Below, one piece after another: positions 9,947 through 21,780 of a stretch of DNA of 64,000 bases. The notes below the pieces were generated by a model. It was not told the origin of the DNA, did not search any database, and saw only the letters and a program-made list of their open reading frames with translations. The DNA is taken from the NCBI GenBank assembly GCA_948470475.1, contig OX419345.1, forward strand, positions 20,673,359-20,737,358. Direction: 5' to 3'. Both the position numbers and the translations under genes were made by a program. Numbering within the stretch: the first letter of the stretch is position 1; each line of letters starts with the position of its first letter. The DNA comes from Galaxea fascicularis (Eukaryota > Cnidaria > Anthozoa > Scleractinia > Euphylliidae).

Positions 9947-12900
9947 TTAAAGGGTAGAACAGACTGAGACCGAATTAAGTCTAGTTGTGAATCCATCTCC
10001 AGTGCCTTCACCACAGGGTACCAGCCTGGGTACCCTACTGCACATAGGACACAGTTTGTTTCGCACTGCAGAAGAGCGCATCCAGATGATCATGTTGATT
10101 CTCTCGCCAGACTGAATCGGCAATGCACCATGCATGTGCTGTCCGCGGTGAAGAATTCCAAAAGTTGGTTTGTGGTCACATTGCGTACATTCTGTCTCTT
10201 CTAAGGGAACCTGTAAATTCACACAACATATTGGTAGATTTTCCAAACTGTACTGATACCAAGATGGTACTTCAACAACCCAAAATAAAGATCAGTTCGT
10301 TAAAAACTTGAATCTAAAAAATTGATGTTGGATGTGTGTTTTCTTATTTATCTAGGTGGTGCAGAGAGGTGAATAAGCAGGAGTAACATGAAAAAAATAC
10401 TTGTCTGAAATGGAAATATTTCAGAATAGAAACAGTTTCAGTCAGAACCAAAGCACCCTCCCCTCCCCTGGCTATATTCCCTGTTAGACAGAACAAGTAC
10501 CTCTCTCATTTCACCAAAGAACAGTTCTCCACCAGTAAACTCCTTTCCAAGTGATACATTTAATGTGACTTCAGCATTGTCATAATGGTAGCCGAGGTCC
10601 AAGTCCTGTCCTATCTTGTAATGCACAGTGAATGCCTTATGAGAGTCCAAGGAATCCCCTCCATAATCAGGAAATAACAATCTGGTGATTGGCATCAAGT
10701 AGTTTGTTCTCAGAGGAGAGAAAAATCCTTCATCGAAGCCAAGCTCATTGAGTAAGATCTGTACTGACCAGATAAAAAGTGAAGCATTGGGAGGCCCTGG
10801 TTATAGATCCAAATGTATTTCAAATCCATAACAAATAGCATGGACAATAACAGATGGCACATCTTGTTGCTTCAAAGTTAAAACAGCAGGGTTACAATAG
10901 TGGAAGACATGAGTGACAGGGTCACCTTGTTATAATAAGCTATACCAAGAATAGGCTGGAAGAACGTCAAGACTCTACAAAAAGGGTTGAACTCCATGCA
11001 AGCAAAGAAAGAAATAAAGACAATGATAATATTAGCAGAGGATTAGCATTGCACCCAGGGATAATAGTGAGAAAGGAGAAATTGGCGACTGTTCCAGAAG
11101 ATACAGTCATGTTGAACACTGGTGTGCAACAACAACAACAATCTCTTGTGATGAGTGACATACATTTTATAATTCAGTATATTTAGATAGAAAGAGCACA
11201 GTCACTTAGAAATAGCAAATGCTAGTCATGTGAAGCCTGACCTACTCAATGGTAGCCTGCAGTGCAGGCGGTTTTGGTGGTTTTCATCTTTCGAGTGTTT
11301 AGCTGCCATTTTGGATTCGTTGCAGACTGGGAGAATTGGGGCGAGAAAGCGATGCGAGAATGTCGGAGGGGGTGGAGGGCGGGGAGAGAAAAAATAAACC
11401 TCGCCCCAACTCTCCACTGTTTTCTAGATGGCGGCCTGAACAACCGATGGGAATATCCACTCGCCCCCGCCAAAATCCGCCTGCACTGCAGGCTAACTCA
11501 ATGGTCCCATTGCTTCTCCTCAAATAGCACAATGAATTCTTAATACCTTGCATTAGATAGCAGCCACTTATGAATTTTTTGGCATCAATTCAAGGTTAAT
11601 ACTGTAAAACAAACTTGTATCAGTATCAAGATACCTACCCCATAATTGTTCATAGTGTTTGGTCTCCCCTTGGGAAGATCTGTATTTTCAAAGTTGTTTA
11701 TTTCGTCAATGAAATCTTGACAAAATGCTGGAGTGAATACTTGAAAGACACAAACACTTTTTGCTGAAAGGAAAGTAAGGAATGACTTTTCAAGAATGTC
11801 ATCAGAAATTAGGATTAACAACAAAGTTTATAAAGATCTCTTTCAATTGAAACTTAAATCATTTTAGTCCACTAGAGGCAACTGGACAATTTAATTTCAC
11901 TGGTAGCTCAAGGAATAATAAACAAATGGGCAAACTTAAGAGAAAATCTAGAGATTCAAGTCGTACTTGCCATCACAATGTTTTACCATAGCAAGTAAGC
12001 CAGCAGCGGTGGCCTGTGAGTTCTCTTTTGCATATTGAACCAGGGATAGAAAACTGTCAGCAAGAAAGGACTCCTTCAAGAAGTAAACATGAGGATGTAG
12101 AGGTTTATACTGAGTGGCAATAAGCTTTCTCTGAATCTGTGAATCTCTGACCAGCTTTCTTCTTCTTTCAGTTTCATCCTTTACCTGACCATTTGAAGAG
12201 AATTGCATTTATGAGTGAAAATTTTACAAAAATGGACAATACTTGGAGAACATAGTCACCCGGGTCTCAAGCCACCACTGTGGCATGTGATGGGTTGGGT
12301 GGGATAAGTAAAGGAAGTGGGGGGGGGGAGGGGTAGGTTCAGTGACAGGAGGTTTTGTGTAGGGGCATACCCAGAATTTTTCTAGAGGTACGCACAGTTT
12401 TCCAAACCCCTACCCCCCTCCAAGTCCCAAATCTGTTTCATACATCTTGTTCTACATTTTCCGTGCTACACTTTGTTTCCAATTTGGGTTGGCAAAGCCC
12501 AGTATTCCTACCAAGTCTGGGGAATGTACATATCTTTGCCATAGTGGTTATACAAATGGCCTTCTATACCCTTTTCTGTAAGGTTTTGAAGTCTATCAAA
12601 TCAATAACCTCCTGCGAAGACAGGCCAATCAAAGGCTACAAAACTTGGTTACCACAATGCGTTCAGTCTACCATCCTGCTTGCTTTCTGCTTGTTATTTT
12701 ATTGATTTGCCTTTTCATTTTTTGTTTTTTTCCCTTTTATTTCATTTTTTTAAAACTTTTTCAGTGACACAGATGCATCTATGTGTCCGGGTAGCTATGC
12801 CCCTGGAATAATTACTTCATGATACTGACAATGGTTGATATCTACATCTACATCTGCATCCTTTCAGCACTCGGCAAAGTCCCATTGACTTATGGCTGTT

Positions 12901-13645
12901 ATGCGCGTGGCCTCATACACCATTTTTGGGATACCACGCCAAGCCAGCCACTTGCTGAATTATAGAACAGGCCAGCACTAGAGGTGGTTACAGCCAGGGT
13001 TAGTTACATCATTCCCTAGTGGTTCTTTAACGTCCCGCAGAATCAATTTGTGAAGAGTTGTGAGACGCGACCTCTGGTTTATCATCATTATCCAAGACTG
13101 AATGGTAGGAATACAAATAATTATTCACAATATGATCTAGCCTATTGACTAACCTTTAGGGATTATGTCCACATTTCAAGACTGCATCACTGTGTTGCAT
13201 CATAAGGAAACAGCTGAGCCTAACAGCCTCTATTTAGTTCTCGAATTCAAAGCTTTAATCCTACAGTAAGCCTATATACAGGTCACATTCAAGTTACCTC
13301 CTTCAGTACTTCCCTCCATTGTCCATCCGTCTTACAGCCTCTGTTATGTAGTGCCTGACAGACAAAGCAGGGAAATACAAGCAACTCAAAAAGAACTTAA
13401 ACTTTGCATAACAAGGTGTCAATTAAGCCAACTAACGCAGATCAATTTGCAATACCTCGTTCTGCGACCTTTTTAAATGTTACAAACTTACTAACTTTGA
13501 GATACATAAAATGCCTATATACCCTTTTATAATCGTATTGAAACTGTTCTTCACTTTCAAACACAACATGGGCTTCATATCTCTTCAGAAAAATGTTACG
13601 ACTAAAGAAACACTGACAAATACAGAACTCTACTTCGTCCGCCAT
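9947..13645 (-). CDS. OGFOD2: 2-oxoglutarate/iron-dependent oxygenase domain protein 2 (OGFOD2)
   Basis: Six coding exons: 13645-13523, 13354-13298, 12184-11971, 11763-11639, 10758-10501 and 10210-9947. All phases close and give 346 residues, close to the roughly 350 of vertebrate OGFOD2. Diagnostic matches include MADEVEFCICQCFF at the N-terminus, DLPKGRPNTMNNYG, and SAVRNKLCPMC near the C-terminus. The double-stranded beta-helix dioxygenase core carries the iron motif H231-x-D233 (GYHYDNAE), a distal His in LHRGQHMHG around 280-286, and Arg296 in GERINM for 2-oxoglutarate. The family should hydroxylate or demethylate a substrate that is still unknown. Intron 3 needs a GC donor (GATG|GCAAGT) to keep frame. 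Introns host MITEs at 11253 and 12361. The start codon sits in a YY1-like AAAATGGCGG word facing CCDC157. Confidence 0.95.
11253..11495. mobile_element. Mutator-like MITE with 9-bp target duplication
   Basis: The 243-bp element has about 18-bp inverted termini (TAGCCTGCAGTGCAGGCGG and its complement). It is flanked by the exact 9-bp repeat ACTCAATGG at 11244-11252 and 11496-11504. An 8-9 bp duplication with such termini points to the Mutator-like (MULE) group. It lies in intron 4 of OGFOD2 and shows no coding potential. Confidence 0.85.
12361..12804. mobile_element. MITE-like element with AGGGGCATA termini
   Basis: The left end AGGGGCATACCCAG and the right end CCGGGTAGCTATGCCCCT form imperfect inverted repeats about 440 bp apart in OGFOD2 intron 2. 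The interior is pyrimidine-rich and non-coding. No clear target duplication is seen. Confidence 0.55.
12838..13110. repeat. Probable dispersed repeat in OGFOD2 intron
   Basis: It contains the phrase GTGGTTCTTTAACGTCCC followed by TTGTGAGACG, which I recall as a high-copy word in anthozoan genomes. Boundaries are not defined from this window. Confidence 0.35.
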
Positions 13646-14122
13646 TTTGGCAAAAACGTCGTCGAGTAAGACTGGTAACGAAAAGATTGCATTGCATCTT
13701 GGGTATATTTTGTAACCAAAGCAAATATGGCGTCCCTAAAGGAAAAAAATGCGGAGGAAGTTGGTTTATAATTTCAAAGATTTTATTTGAAGTTTAATGC
13801 ATATCGTTTGCTATTCATCTCTCATATCTGCTATTTTTCAACCAGGATAATTCTAAAAAATGTTGACTTTGTACTTTGTGGGCAGCTGTCAGTGACTTCG
13901 ACCTTCCTACAAAATTAAAACCATCTTCTTATTCTCAAGAAAAAAAATTCGATGCCTGGAGTTGAAGGTCTAACCGAAAATAATAATCAACCTCTGGCAG
14001 TAAACGACAGCCTCAAGTTAAGCCCCCCCAAAAATCTGTGGATCAAAGGAGAGTTTTCAGAGTTTGAAAGACTGTGATGTACATGGTATTTTGGTGGGTG
14101 ACTCAGTTTTAAGTTACTTACA
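13646..14122. promoter_or_regulatory. Divergent promoter OGFOD2 / CCDC157
   Basis: The two start codons face away from each other across 477 bases. A YY1-like AAAATGGCGG word overlaps the OGFOD2 start at 13639-13650. A second ATGGCG word lies at about 13728. No TATA box is evident, as is usual for housekeeping pairs. Confidence 0.5.
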
Positions 14123-17100
14123 ATGGCCCATCTTCTTGGTAGTCAAGCCTGCCTGGACAGTTTAAAGCAAGACGTCACTGATGTGCAAACAACTGTCATG
14201 GATTTGCTTTCCAGAGTTGGGCCTGTTAGAAGTCCTTCATGGAAATACCCTGATAAAATATCCTGTGACTTGGACATGGATGATCTGTTGGAAAGATATT
14301 CTTATTCTAACAACGAGGATCACTGTAAACTTTCACATATCATCCTGTTTGAACTTCTGATTGACAGGTAAATGGTATGTGCATACGACAGCTCTCAAGT
14401 CTTGTGCATTAAGGGTGAGACTTGGGCAAACAAATTCAGTCTTGCACTCTCGCACTGGAACTATTATTTCTCAGGTGTTTAAGATTATTGATTTGTCAAG
14501 TCACCTGAATAATTAACCTGAGAATCTTGTTTTGTTAAACCAGGCTTGTCTTGTTGCTGCAAGGTATGGCCCAGTACTGTGACCAGCTATTGGCATCATG
14601 TAACAATAGGCCTGCAAGTGGTAAAATTCTTGGTTCTTCGATGTCTGTTGGACTGGTGGCTAAAAAGTTCTGGAACAAGCTGGTTCATGTTCAGCAAACA
14701 ACACAGCAGCTACAATTAGAGGTATAAACAATGAGATTATTGACCACATTATTTGAGCATTTGAGTTACACCATGGCTTAAGCCAGTTAACAGAACAATG
14801 TGTTTGTTTAAGGCTATATCACAACAAATGTCACAGTGTCCAGACACTGCCTTATGCAGTAGTGATGCTATATATGGTACACAATATTAAACTCTTCACT
14901 TTTGCCCACATTCTTTGTGGCACCATTATTGCTTTGTTTCCATGTTTCTGGAAAATGGTGTGTTTTCTTTGTTCTATGGTAGTGAATGTGAGGGAAAATA
15001 AAAATAAAATCTTCAAACCAAAAACTTAAGCTTGCTTGTCTGCTTGCTTAACTGTGGATTACAGTGGCCTTTTAAGAGATTTGCCTTGAATTTTTTTTGT
15101 TTGGAAGCAGGAAGGCGGGGACGAGAGGGTGGTTCACACATTTGTTATTGGAACATTGTTTTTTTTTTTTTTTTTTGGGGGGGGGGGGGAGGAACCAGGT
15201 TTGCCCATCATTATTTTACTAGTTCAATATGGCATATTGTTAATTTTTCTCAGAGTAAAACCAAGAACAAAACAATGTCCAAAATGGAGGAAACTATCAC
15301 TGACCTGAGGAATGAAGTTAAACTCTTTAAACAAGCTCTGGATAAGAAATCTGGTAAATCTTCAGTTGTCAAGGGCAAAATTCAAAGCCAAAGTGCAAAC
15401 AGAACTTCTGTCAAGTTCATTCTTTCACCAACTGAAGAGTTGTCATTTGAAAGTTCAACTCAATCGCAGGATCTTACTTTGGCTGTTGAAGATGTTGCTA
15501 GTGCTAAGACATATCAGGAATCATCAACACAGACATATGACACTGCATTTGTACCTTGCGAAGCTTGTGCACGAACCCAACAGAACCTTATTGAAGTTGG
15601 TAGTATGGTTATTAAAGTATGTGAATCTCAAGGTCTTCCCTCTTCATTGGCCAAGCAAAAGAAACTCTTGCGACAGTCACTTATGGCTGCAGCTGATGTG
15701 TCAAGGTGGGCATCGGAACAAAACCAAGATCTGGGTAGAATAAATGATCATTTGGACAACTTGTATGCACAAATTAATCCTTTGGAAGAAAAGCTTAGCA
15801 GATCAAAACAAAATTGTGCTAATTTGGAGAAGCAGATCAAAGATCTGGAGCAGCAAGTTACAGCAGAGCATAATGAAACCCAGAAAAAGGAGACAGACTT
15901 TAAAACACATCTCAGAAAAGTTGTTGAAGAAAAAGACCAGCTGCTGTCAGATGCTGAGAAAATGAATGATGACCTTGTGAAAAAGAAAGAAGCTCTTCAG
16001 GACATGCTGATGAAATTAGAAGAAAAGAAAAAGAAATATAAAGAGTCTATAAGGTCCCTTGGTAGGTGAAAGAGTTGATTAATTCAGGGAATTAAGGTAA
16101 TAGTTAGGGTATCTGTAAACAACACAGCAAGCTCATTTTCTTTCAATGTGAATATCATTATCATCACTAGAACAACATCATCATTATTTTACTTGAGGGC
16201 ACAGAGAGTGAGAAAAGTTGTGTGAAAAATATTTCTAATCTTTGAACTAGGGGAGGAGAATTCCAGATTATTGACTGAGTTAGACAAGGAGTCTAAGGAA
16301 GTTGCAAGACTAACACTTGTAGAATCTGACGTACAGCAACTAAAGGTGGAGTTAGAAGAGGTGCAATCCAAGCTTAAGAGTACAATGCTTGAACTTGGCA
16401 AAACACAGGCCAGGAATAAGACCATGGAAAGACATGAACAAGTAAGGTGCTGTAGTTAAAGGTAGTTTTTTGTAAGGGCATAGTGGTAAGATTCCTATGC
16501 AGATCATCTTTACCCTTGGAAGTGAATCCTTGAAACTATCCAGTCAACTTTGGCTTGGACATATGGTTACTACTGAATTCAACATGAAATGTCTTGATGT
16601 TAAACCAAATTCTCTGAACTAGGAGTATAAGAAATATACTGAAGAAGACTAGTTAACAGAGTTTGCATGTTGATGGGTCGTTGATGTCAGGGCTTAAATG
16701 GTTAAACTGGGTTTGGTGTTTTGTAGGCTTTACAAAGCAAGCATGATGCGCTTCTTAAAAGAGTAGATGAGCTGGACACGGAATGTGAGCAATTAAGAGA
16801 CCGTGTGTTGGAGGCTGAGGGAGAGAAAGACGAACTGCAGGCCGTGGTGGAAGATTTGGAAGCAGAGAAAGACAAGCTTGCTGTGGAGCTTGATTCCAAA
16901 CAGGTGCGTTACTTTGTGAACAAACTGTTCACAACAACAAGAATCTTATAAGACTACTGAAGACCAATTTCGTATTGCCGTTTCTCCAAACCCCTTTTAC
17001 GAGGCATTTGCGTAATCTGTGTACTCGTTAATTCCGGAATATAGCCACTCGTATACATATAGTCAGAAGAGATCCCTGGCCACTTTGAATTGTCTGACGG

Positions 17101-19326
17101 ACGGGACAAATTGGGATGGGACAACGTTTTTAACCGTTGATGGGCTGACAAAAGCTGGTGTTGTATTGTTTTGTCAAGAAATGAATTTGTACCAGCTCAC
17201 AGAGGTGTCTCTTGTAAAGAACAGTTGACTTAATTTGTCTTGTATGTTTACACAGAATCTTCTGGAAGAACTAAGAACTGAAAAAGAGAAACTTCTCCGA
17301 GAAGTGGAGGAATTTGAGGCCAAAACGAGCGAACTTGAACAGCAGCTAAAAGAAAGCGAAGAAAAACTTCAGCTGGTCGTAGAGTTTCCCTCTATTGACG
17401 CCAAACAGCCTGCGATGTCTGATAAAGCAGTTGAGCTTAATGGCGAAGCTCCCTCAGAGGCAGAAGTGGCTCAAGATATGGAGCGCCAAGTAATGGCGAA
17501 TAACATCCGAATCATGACACTTGAGGAGCAGAATGAGAAGCTTAGGAAGTCTATTGCGTTTCTGATGAATGCCCGTGAAAACGTATCCAAGAAAAAGGTT
17601 TGTGATGAGAGATGCGCTCGGAGTGAACCGTTCTAGTAGGAATAGTCAGGGTAGAAAATAGCAGTGTTTTGTGGGGGCTTATTCTGTTTCTGAAATGAAT
17701 GTTAAAAATGAACAGATGGTTTTCACGGGTTGGGAAAGTTTTGGCGGGAAAATCTTGCGTGGCCCAACACCCATCATTTCCGTTAGTGGCACCAGAAGTC
17801 AGATCCAGGTTATTCTGTGCACATGTCACCACTGCCAAGCGTATTCTCTTCTGTGTATATATGTTGTGCCGCGTAGCACTGGTTCGATTCCCACCGAGGT
17901 CATAAGAATTTTTTCTTTGCCTCGTGTGGTTCCCTGATACCCTTTACTAGGGCTAACGCCCAGTGGGTTTTTTATGGGTTTCTCTTAGCACTTTAATTTA
18001 CACTTCAGAGTTAATTCTCTGTTCCACCACTTGTACTTGTTCTTTCTAACCCGGAATATGAATGACTTGAATACTATTATAAGAATGCGCTCTAAAGTTA
18101 TTATTAGTAGGGTTTTTACAATGTACTGTTAGTAATCACTTGAGGTTTAAAACTGTGACTTTGTAAATTTTCTTTAGGTACAAGAACCAGTTACCTTGTG
18201 GAAGCCAAACAACGAAGAAGAGATAATTGGGGAACAAAGAGATGTATTACCAAGGTGAGACATGTTTTATTCACCCTCTCCACCCTTCACTTCTTCCACC
18301 CCTCCCTCTCTGGTGTAATTCAGTGACAACAATCGTGGTAGCAGTCTTGTTTACATAATTCCCAGTTTATTCTCTGGTACGTTGCACGAGAAGGGAAGGA
18401 GGTTCCGAAATCCAATCCCGGGATGACAAGTTATGCTGCAGGTGTAATCAAACAAGAAATGCGAGGGTTCATTGGCGTTAGATGCCATGCATGAGGAAAC
18501 GCCACGCGAGGGTGTGGAGAAGCTTTGGCGCGTGTTTTTGCCAGATTTGGCGAGTGGTGTTCATTACTTGGGCCACCTTAGCAAATTAGAAGTGAAATAT
18601 CTGAATTCAACTGGGTTTTGTCGTGGTGGTGACCTCACTACGGTACAATTTTTATTTTTCTTGAATTGAATGGCGCTGCTACCTATTCAGTTGATGGATA
18701 GTTCAGCCACTCTTTGACAAATTTAATGAATTGAAATACCCACGAACTTGTTGTGTTACCCGAATTATATTTTCAAATGATCTTTTCGTTCCCTCGGTCT
18801 TCCTGGCTACTTAAGGTTCCAACTTTCTGAGACATGTGCTCTTCTTTTAAGGCCTTTCTATAAAGATGCCCCAAATATGAATCACAAACGACCCACATCT
18901 GCAATGAGAGAAGGTCAGTGGTCTTACACAGACAGTTATGCGCCAAACTTGTTACAGCCCCGCCCACCTGAAAAACCTCGAACCCAGTCCGCCAAGTCAA
19001 GACCGAAAAGCTCAAGACTTTCAGATAAACGCCAGAGTGCGGAACTGAGCGCTAAACTAGCGGCCAGCGGTAGACATGTGGCAAACATCTTAGGGAGTCT
19101 CACAGAAGGAGAGTCACAGAGACATGAATGGCAACTTTCTCCAGCCCCAACACGGGACATGACAGGAGGGGAGGGGAGGGGTGGGCGCACAAGTCCTGCT
19201 TCGACACGGTACACCCCTGTTAACGTGTTTGTTTGTACGAGTTGCGATAAGATGTACACCACACAGAAAGATCTGGACATCCACAAATCATTCTGCTATG
19301 GAAGGGTTACTGAAAACTACACGTGA
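14123..19326 (+). CDS. CCDC157: Coiled-coil domain-containing protein 157 (CCDC157)
   Basis: Eight coding exons: 14123-14367, 14544-14721, 15254-16061, 16251-16441, 16727-16903, 17256-17597, 18178-18254 and 18852-19326. All are phase-consistent and give about 830 residues (human about 750). The start MAHLLGSQACLDSL and the block PSWKYPDKISCDLDMDDLLE match the conserved CCDC157 head, and CEACARTQQ is a further family block. Exons 3-6 encode long heptad-rich coiled coil. The C-terminal tail, rich in Ser, Arg and Pro, ends in a Cys801-x2-Cys804-x12-His817-x3-Cys821 zinc-binding motif (CTSCDKMY...HKSFC). Vertebrate CCDC157 is linked to Golgi and secretory-pathway organisation; a cnidarian role is inference. 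The 18178 exon edge could be off by one base. Confidence 0.93.
17640..17950. repeat. Possible SINE tail in CCDC157 intron 6
   Basis: A B-box-like GGTTCGATTCCC occurs at about 17880-17892, without a convincing A box upstream. It could be a truncated tRNA-derived SINE. Confidence 0.25.
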
Positions 19327-20738
19327 CCCTGGGGACAGTCAAAAGATAAGAAGCTGGACTAAAAGTGCCTTTTTATTAGGGAGAAAACAATAAGGAATAC
19401 CCCATGCAAACTTATTTTCAAGCAAGATGTTGTGAAAGATCTGAACCAATATATTGACGTTACACAATTTAACTAAAGCGAGGTTTTGTTAATATTTTGT
19501 GATATTATTTCAGGAAACTAATTTAACAAGTAGATAAGCCTTGCCATCGGCGCGGCGTGAATAACGCTGATTCGGAACCCTTCTCCAAGTTTTCTATGCG
19601 GAATGAAGCTGCTCACGGGACTACTCTAATACCGCAAACTATGAAAATAAAATAATCATCGCGATACTTGTGGTATTTTTCATTCTCTTACTGTCAAAGT
19701 TACCGTTGCCTAAAATGGAAGTGGATGAAGGATACAACTTCTCTCTGCTCAGATCTTAACATCATCTTTAAGCTTACACTATTAAAGCAAGTACAGTAAC
19801 GCAATAAGGTAGTATCTTGTATCGTTCTTTATATTACTCTGCCATAATATTTTACAGATTCGCTATTATTACATATTTGACAAAATTCCCCAAATAATAC
19901 AACCCTTAAAAATTACGGAATTCAATAACTTAGTTTCTTGATACATAATTTGTTGAAGAGTAAAACAAATCAGTGACAATGTGAATTCCTCGTTATTTCC
20001 TTTCCATCATTCAACAGGAAACAATTCTACTTCGTTGAATCCTGTTGGTGATGTATGTTCTGAGTGATCTAACAAAATGTTACTCGATTTGTCCCACATA
20101 AATGAAGAGACATGACTTGAAAAACTGAACATCTTTCAAACGTTAACCGTTTCCATCTGAACCATCCACAGCCAAAGATCGAAAATATAATAAGTGAATT
20201 AGAGAGGAAACTCTCTACAAAACTCTAAAATTATTATCATTTGCATCGTGACAAAAAAACATTGCGTAAAACACGCGTTTAGGTTTATTGAAAGTGATAC
20301 AAAAAGCATGGAGTTGCTCCTTTGATGCCAAGTACTTTAACGAAGAATTACGGCTTCAAATAAAAAGATAAGTTAAGAATACCTTAATATTTACACTTAT
20401 TATATGGCTAGTGTTTGTGTACGATATAACGCGCGCTCTGATTGGCTAAGCGAAGCGAAGCGCCAGGGCATTATTCTCCCGTAATGCCCACGGGCCGATT
20501 ACGGATGATGCAAATTAGGAACAAAAACAACAAAAAGTCATCCAAAGGCCACATTTGTTTTATTTACATTGAAAATCGGCGCCTCTAGAGCAAACAACTG
20601 AAAACACGACCAGGAAAACTGTTAGTGAAACGTTTGGCCTGAGTTTGGATAAAAATTAATGAATAGATTACCGTGAAGCGTGCTTGAACTAATTTTTTTT
20701 TTGCCCTTAGAACCGTTATGTTAGCCATATAATAAACA
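19327..20738. other. Spacer 3' of CCDC157
   Basis: This is the convergent gap toward APPBP2. AATAAA words near 19645 could serve as a CCDC157 polyadenylation signal. A repeat-like GC-rich segment with TAATGCCCACGGGCCGATTA lies at about 20484-20510. No coding exon is recognised. Confidence 0.5.
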
Positions 20739-20880
20739 ACTTAATAACCTCGAACGTTCGGTCGTTACGGGAAAATCTCAAACCTCGGCCTAGCTGTATT
20801 GACCTCGCTATCGCTCGGTCAATACGGCAAGGCCTCAGTTTGAGATTTTCCCGTAACGACCTCACTCTCGGTTATTAAGT
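20739..20880. mobile_element. Palindromic foldback element
   Basis: Both halves mirror each other. ACTTAATAACC at the left edge pairs with GGTTATTAAGT at the right edge, and GTCGTTACGGGAAAATCTCA pairs with its complement inside. The 142-bp element is a MITE-like hairpin with no coding content. Confidence 0.7.
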
Positions 20881-21780
20881 AGTTAATATACAATCGTTTG
20901 GAAAAAACTCCATATACCAGCACCCATTTATATTACGCTGACAACATTAAAATACGAATAATTTAAACAAATTCCACGATTTGCAGCCAATTCTCAACAC
21001 TACGTAAAAAGAGACGAAATTTAGAGCGCGCAGAAAAAAAAAGGGGACTACAATATTCCAAACATCTTAGCGAGTTTGTAGCGCAAACAACAAATAGCCT
21101 ATGCCCATAATTTATTTCATTTTGTGAAATCTGTGACGGTTCATTGCAAAAATATTTTTGATAACATTTCATCCCGGTGGGAGTTTAAATTAGGGTGCAC
21201 CATTTCTCTTGGGGCGGAGTTCCGGAAGGGTATGTTCAGAAAGAAAGCCATCCTAGTATTTGGACTAGCTGATGAGATGTCAATTTTTTAAAGCATACAA
21301 ACATCATTTCTGAATAAATCGGCCACTGTAGGTTATTGTAGAAAAATTAGAAATCTCACTCTTAAGACTTCAGAGGATTTTGCGAAAGAGGAAACGATCT
21401 ACGTCGACTGGAAAAGAGCACGCCTCGGTTCCCGTGTCCGTGAAGCGACAGACCTTATGATTTAGGTCACAGACGCTCATTCTGAAAAACTCGGTTAAAA
21501 CTATATTTGATACAGTTTTGTTCTCTGTGGGTTGGTTAAAAAAGATTTAGAATGCAAATGTAATGCATACTTTGTCACCGGGATACGTTTAAGATAAGGT
21601 TGTTCATTGGAGTATTTCCCCATTAAGTAACGGGCAAAAATCTTTAAACTGACCACCACGGTCTACTGACGGGATTGCCTATTCATTGGTTGTTTTTTTT
21701 TTTTTCTTTTATCCCTAAATGCCTAATTTCGAATACAAATAATCAGAACGGTCTCAAATGAATTCACCTATAATTTGTTG
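20881..21780. other. Spacer 3' of APPBP2
   Basis: No gene is recognised. The stretch should include the APPBP2 3'UTR, but no strong polyadenylation signal could be assigned. Confidence 0.4.

Noticed and set aside
15032..15253. In-frame extension before CCDC157 exon 3
   Set aside because: It reads through a poly-T/poly-G tract. The CTCAG acceptor at 15249-15253 and phase 0 from exon 2 mark the true edge.
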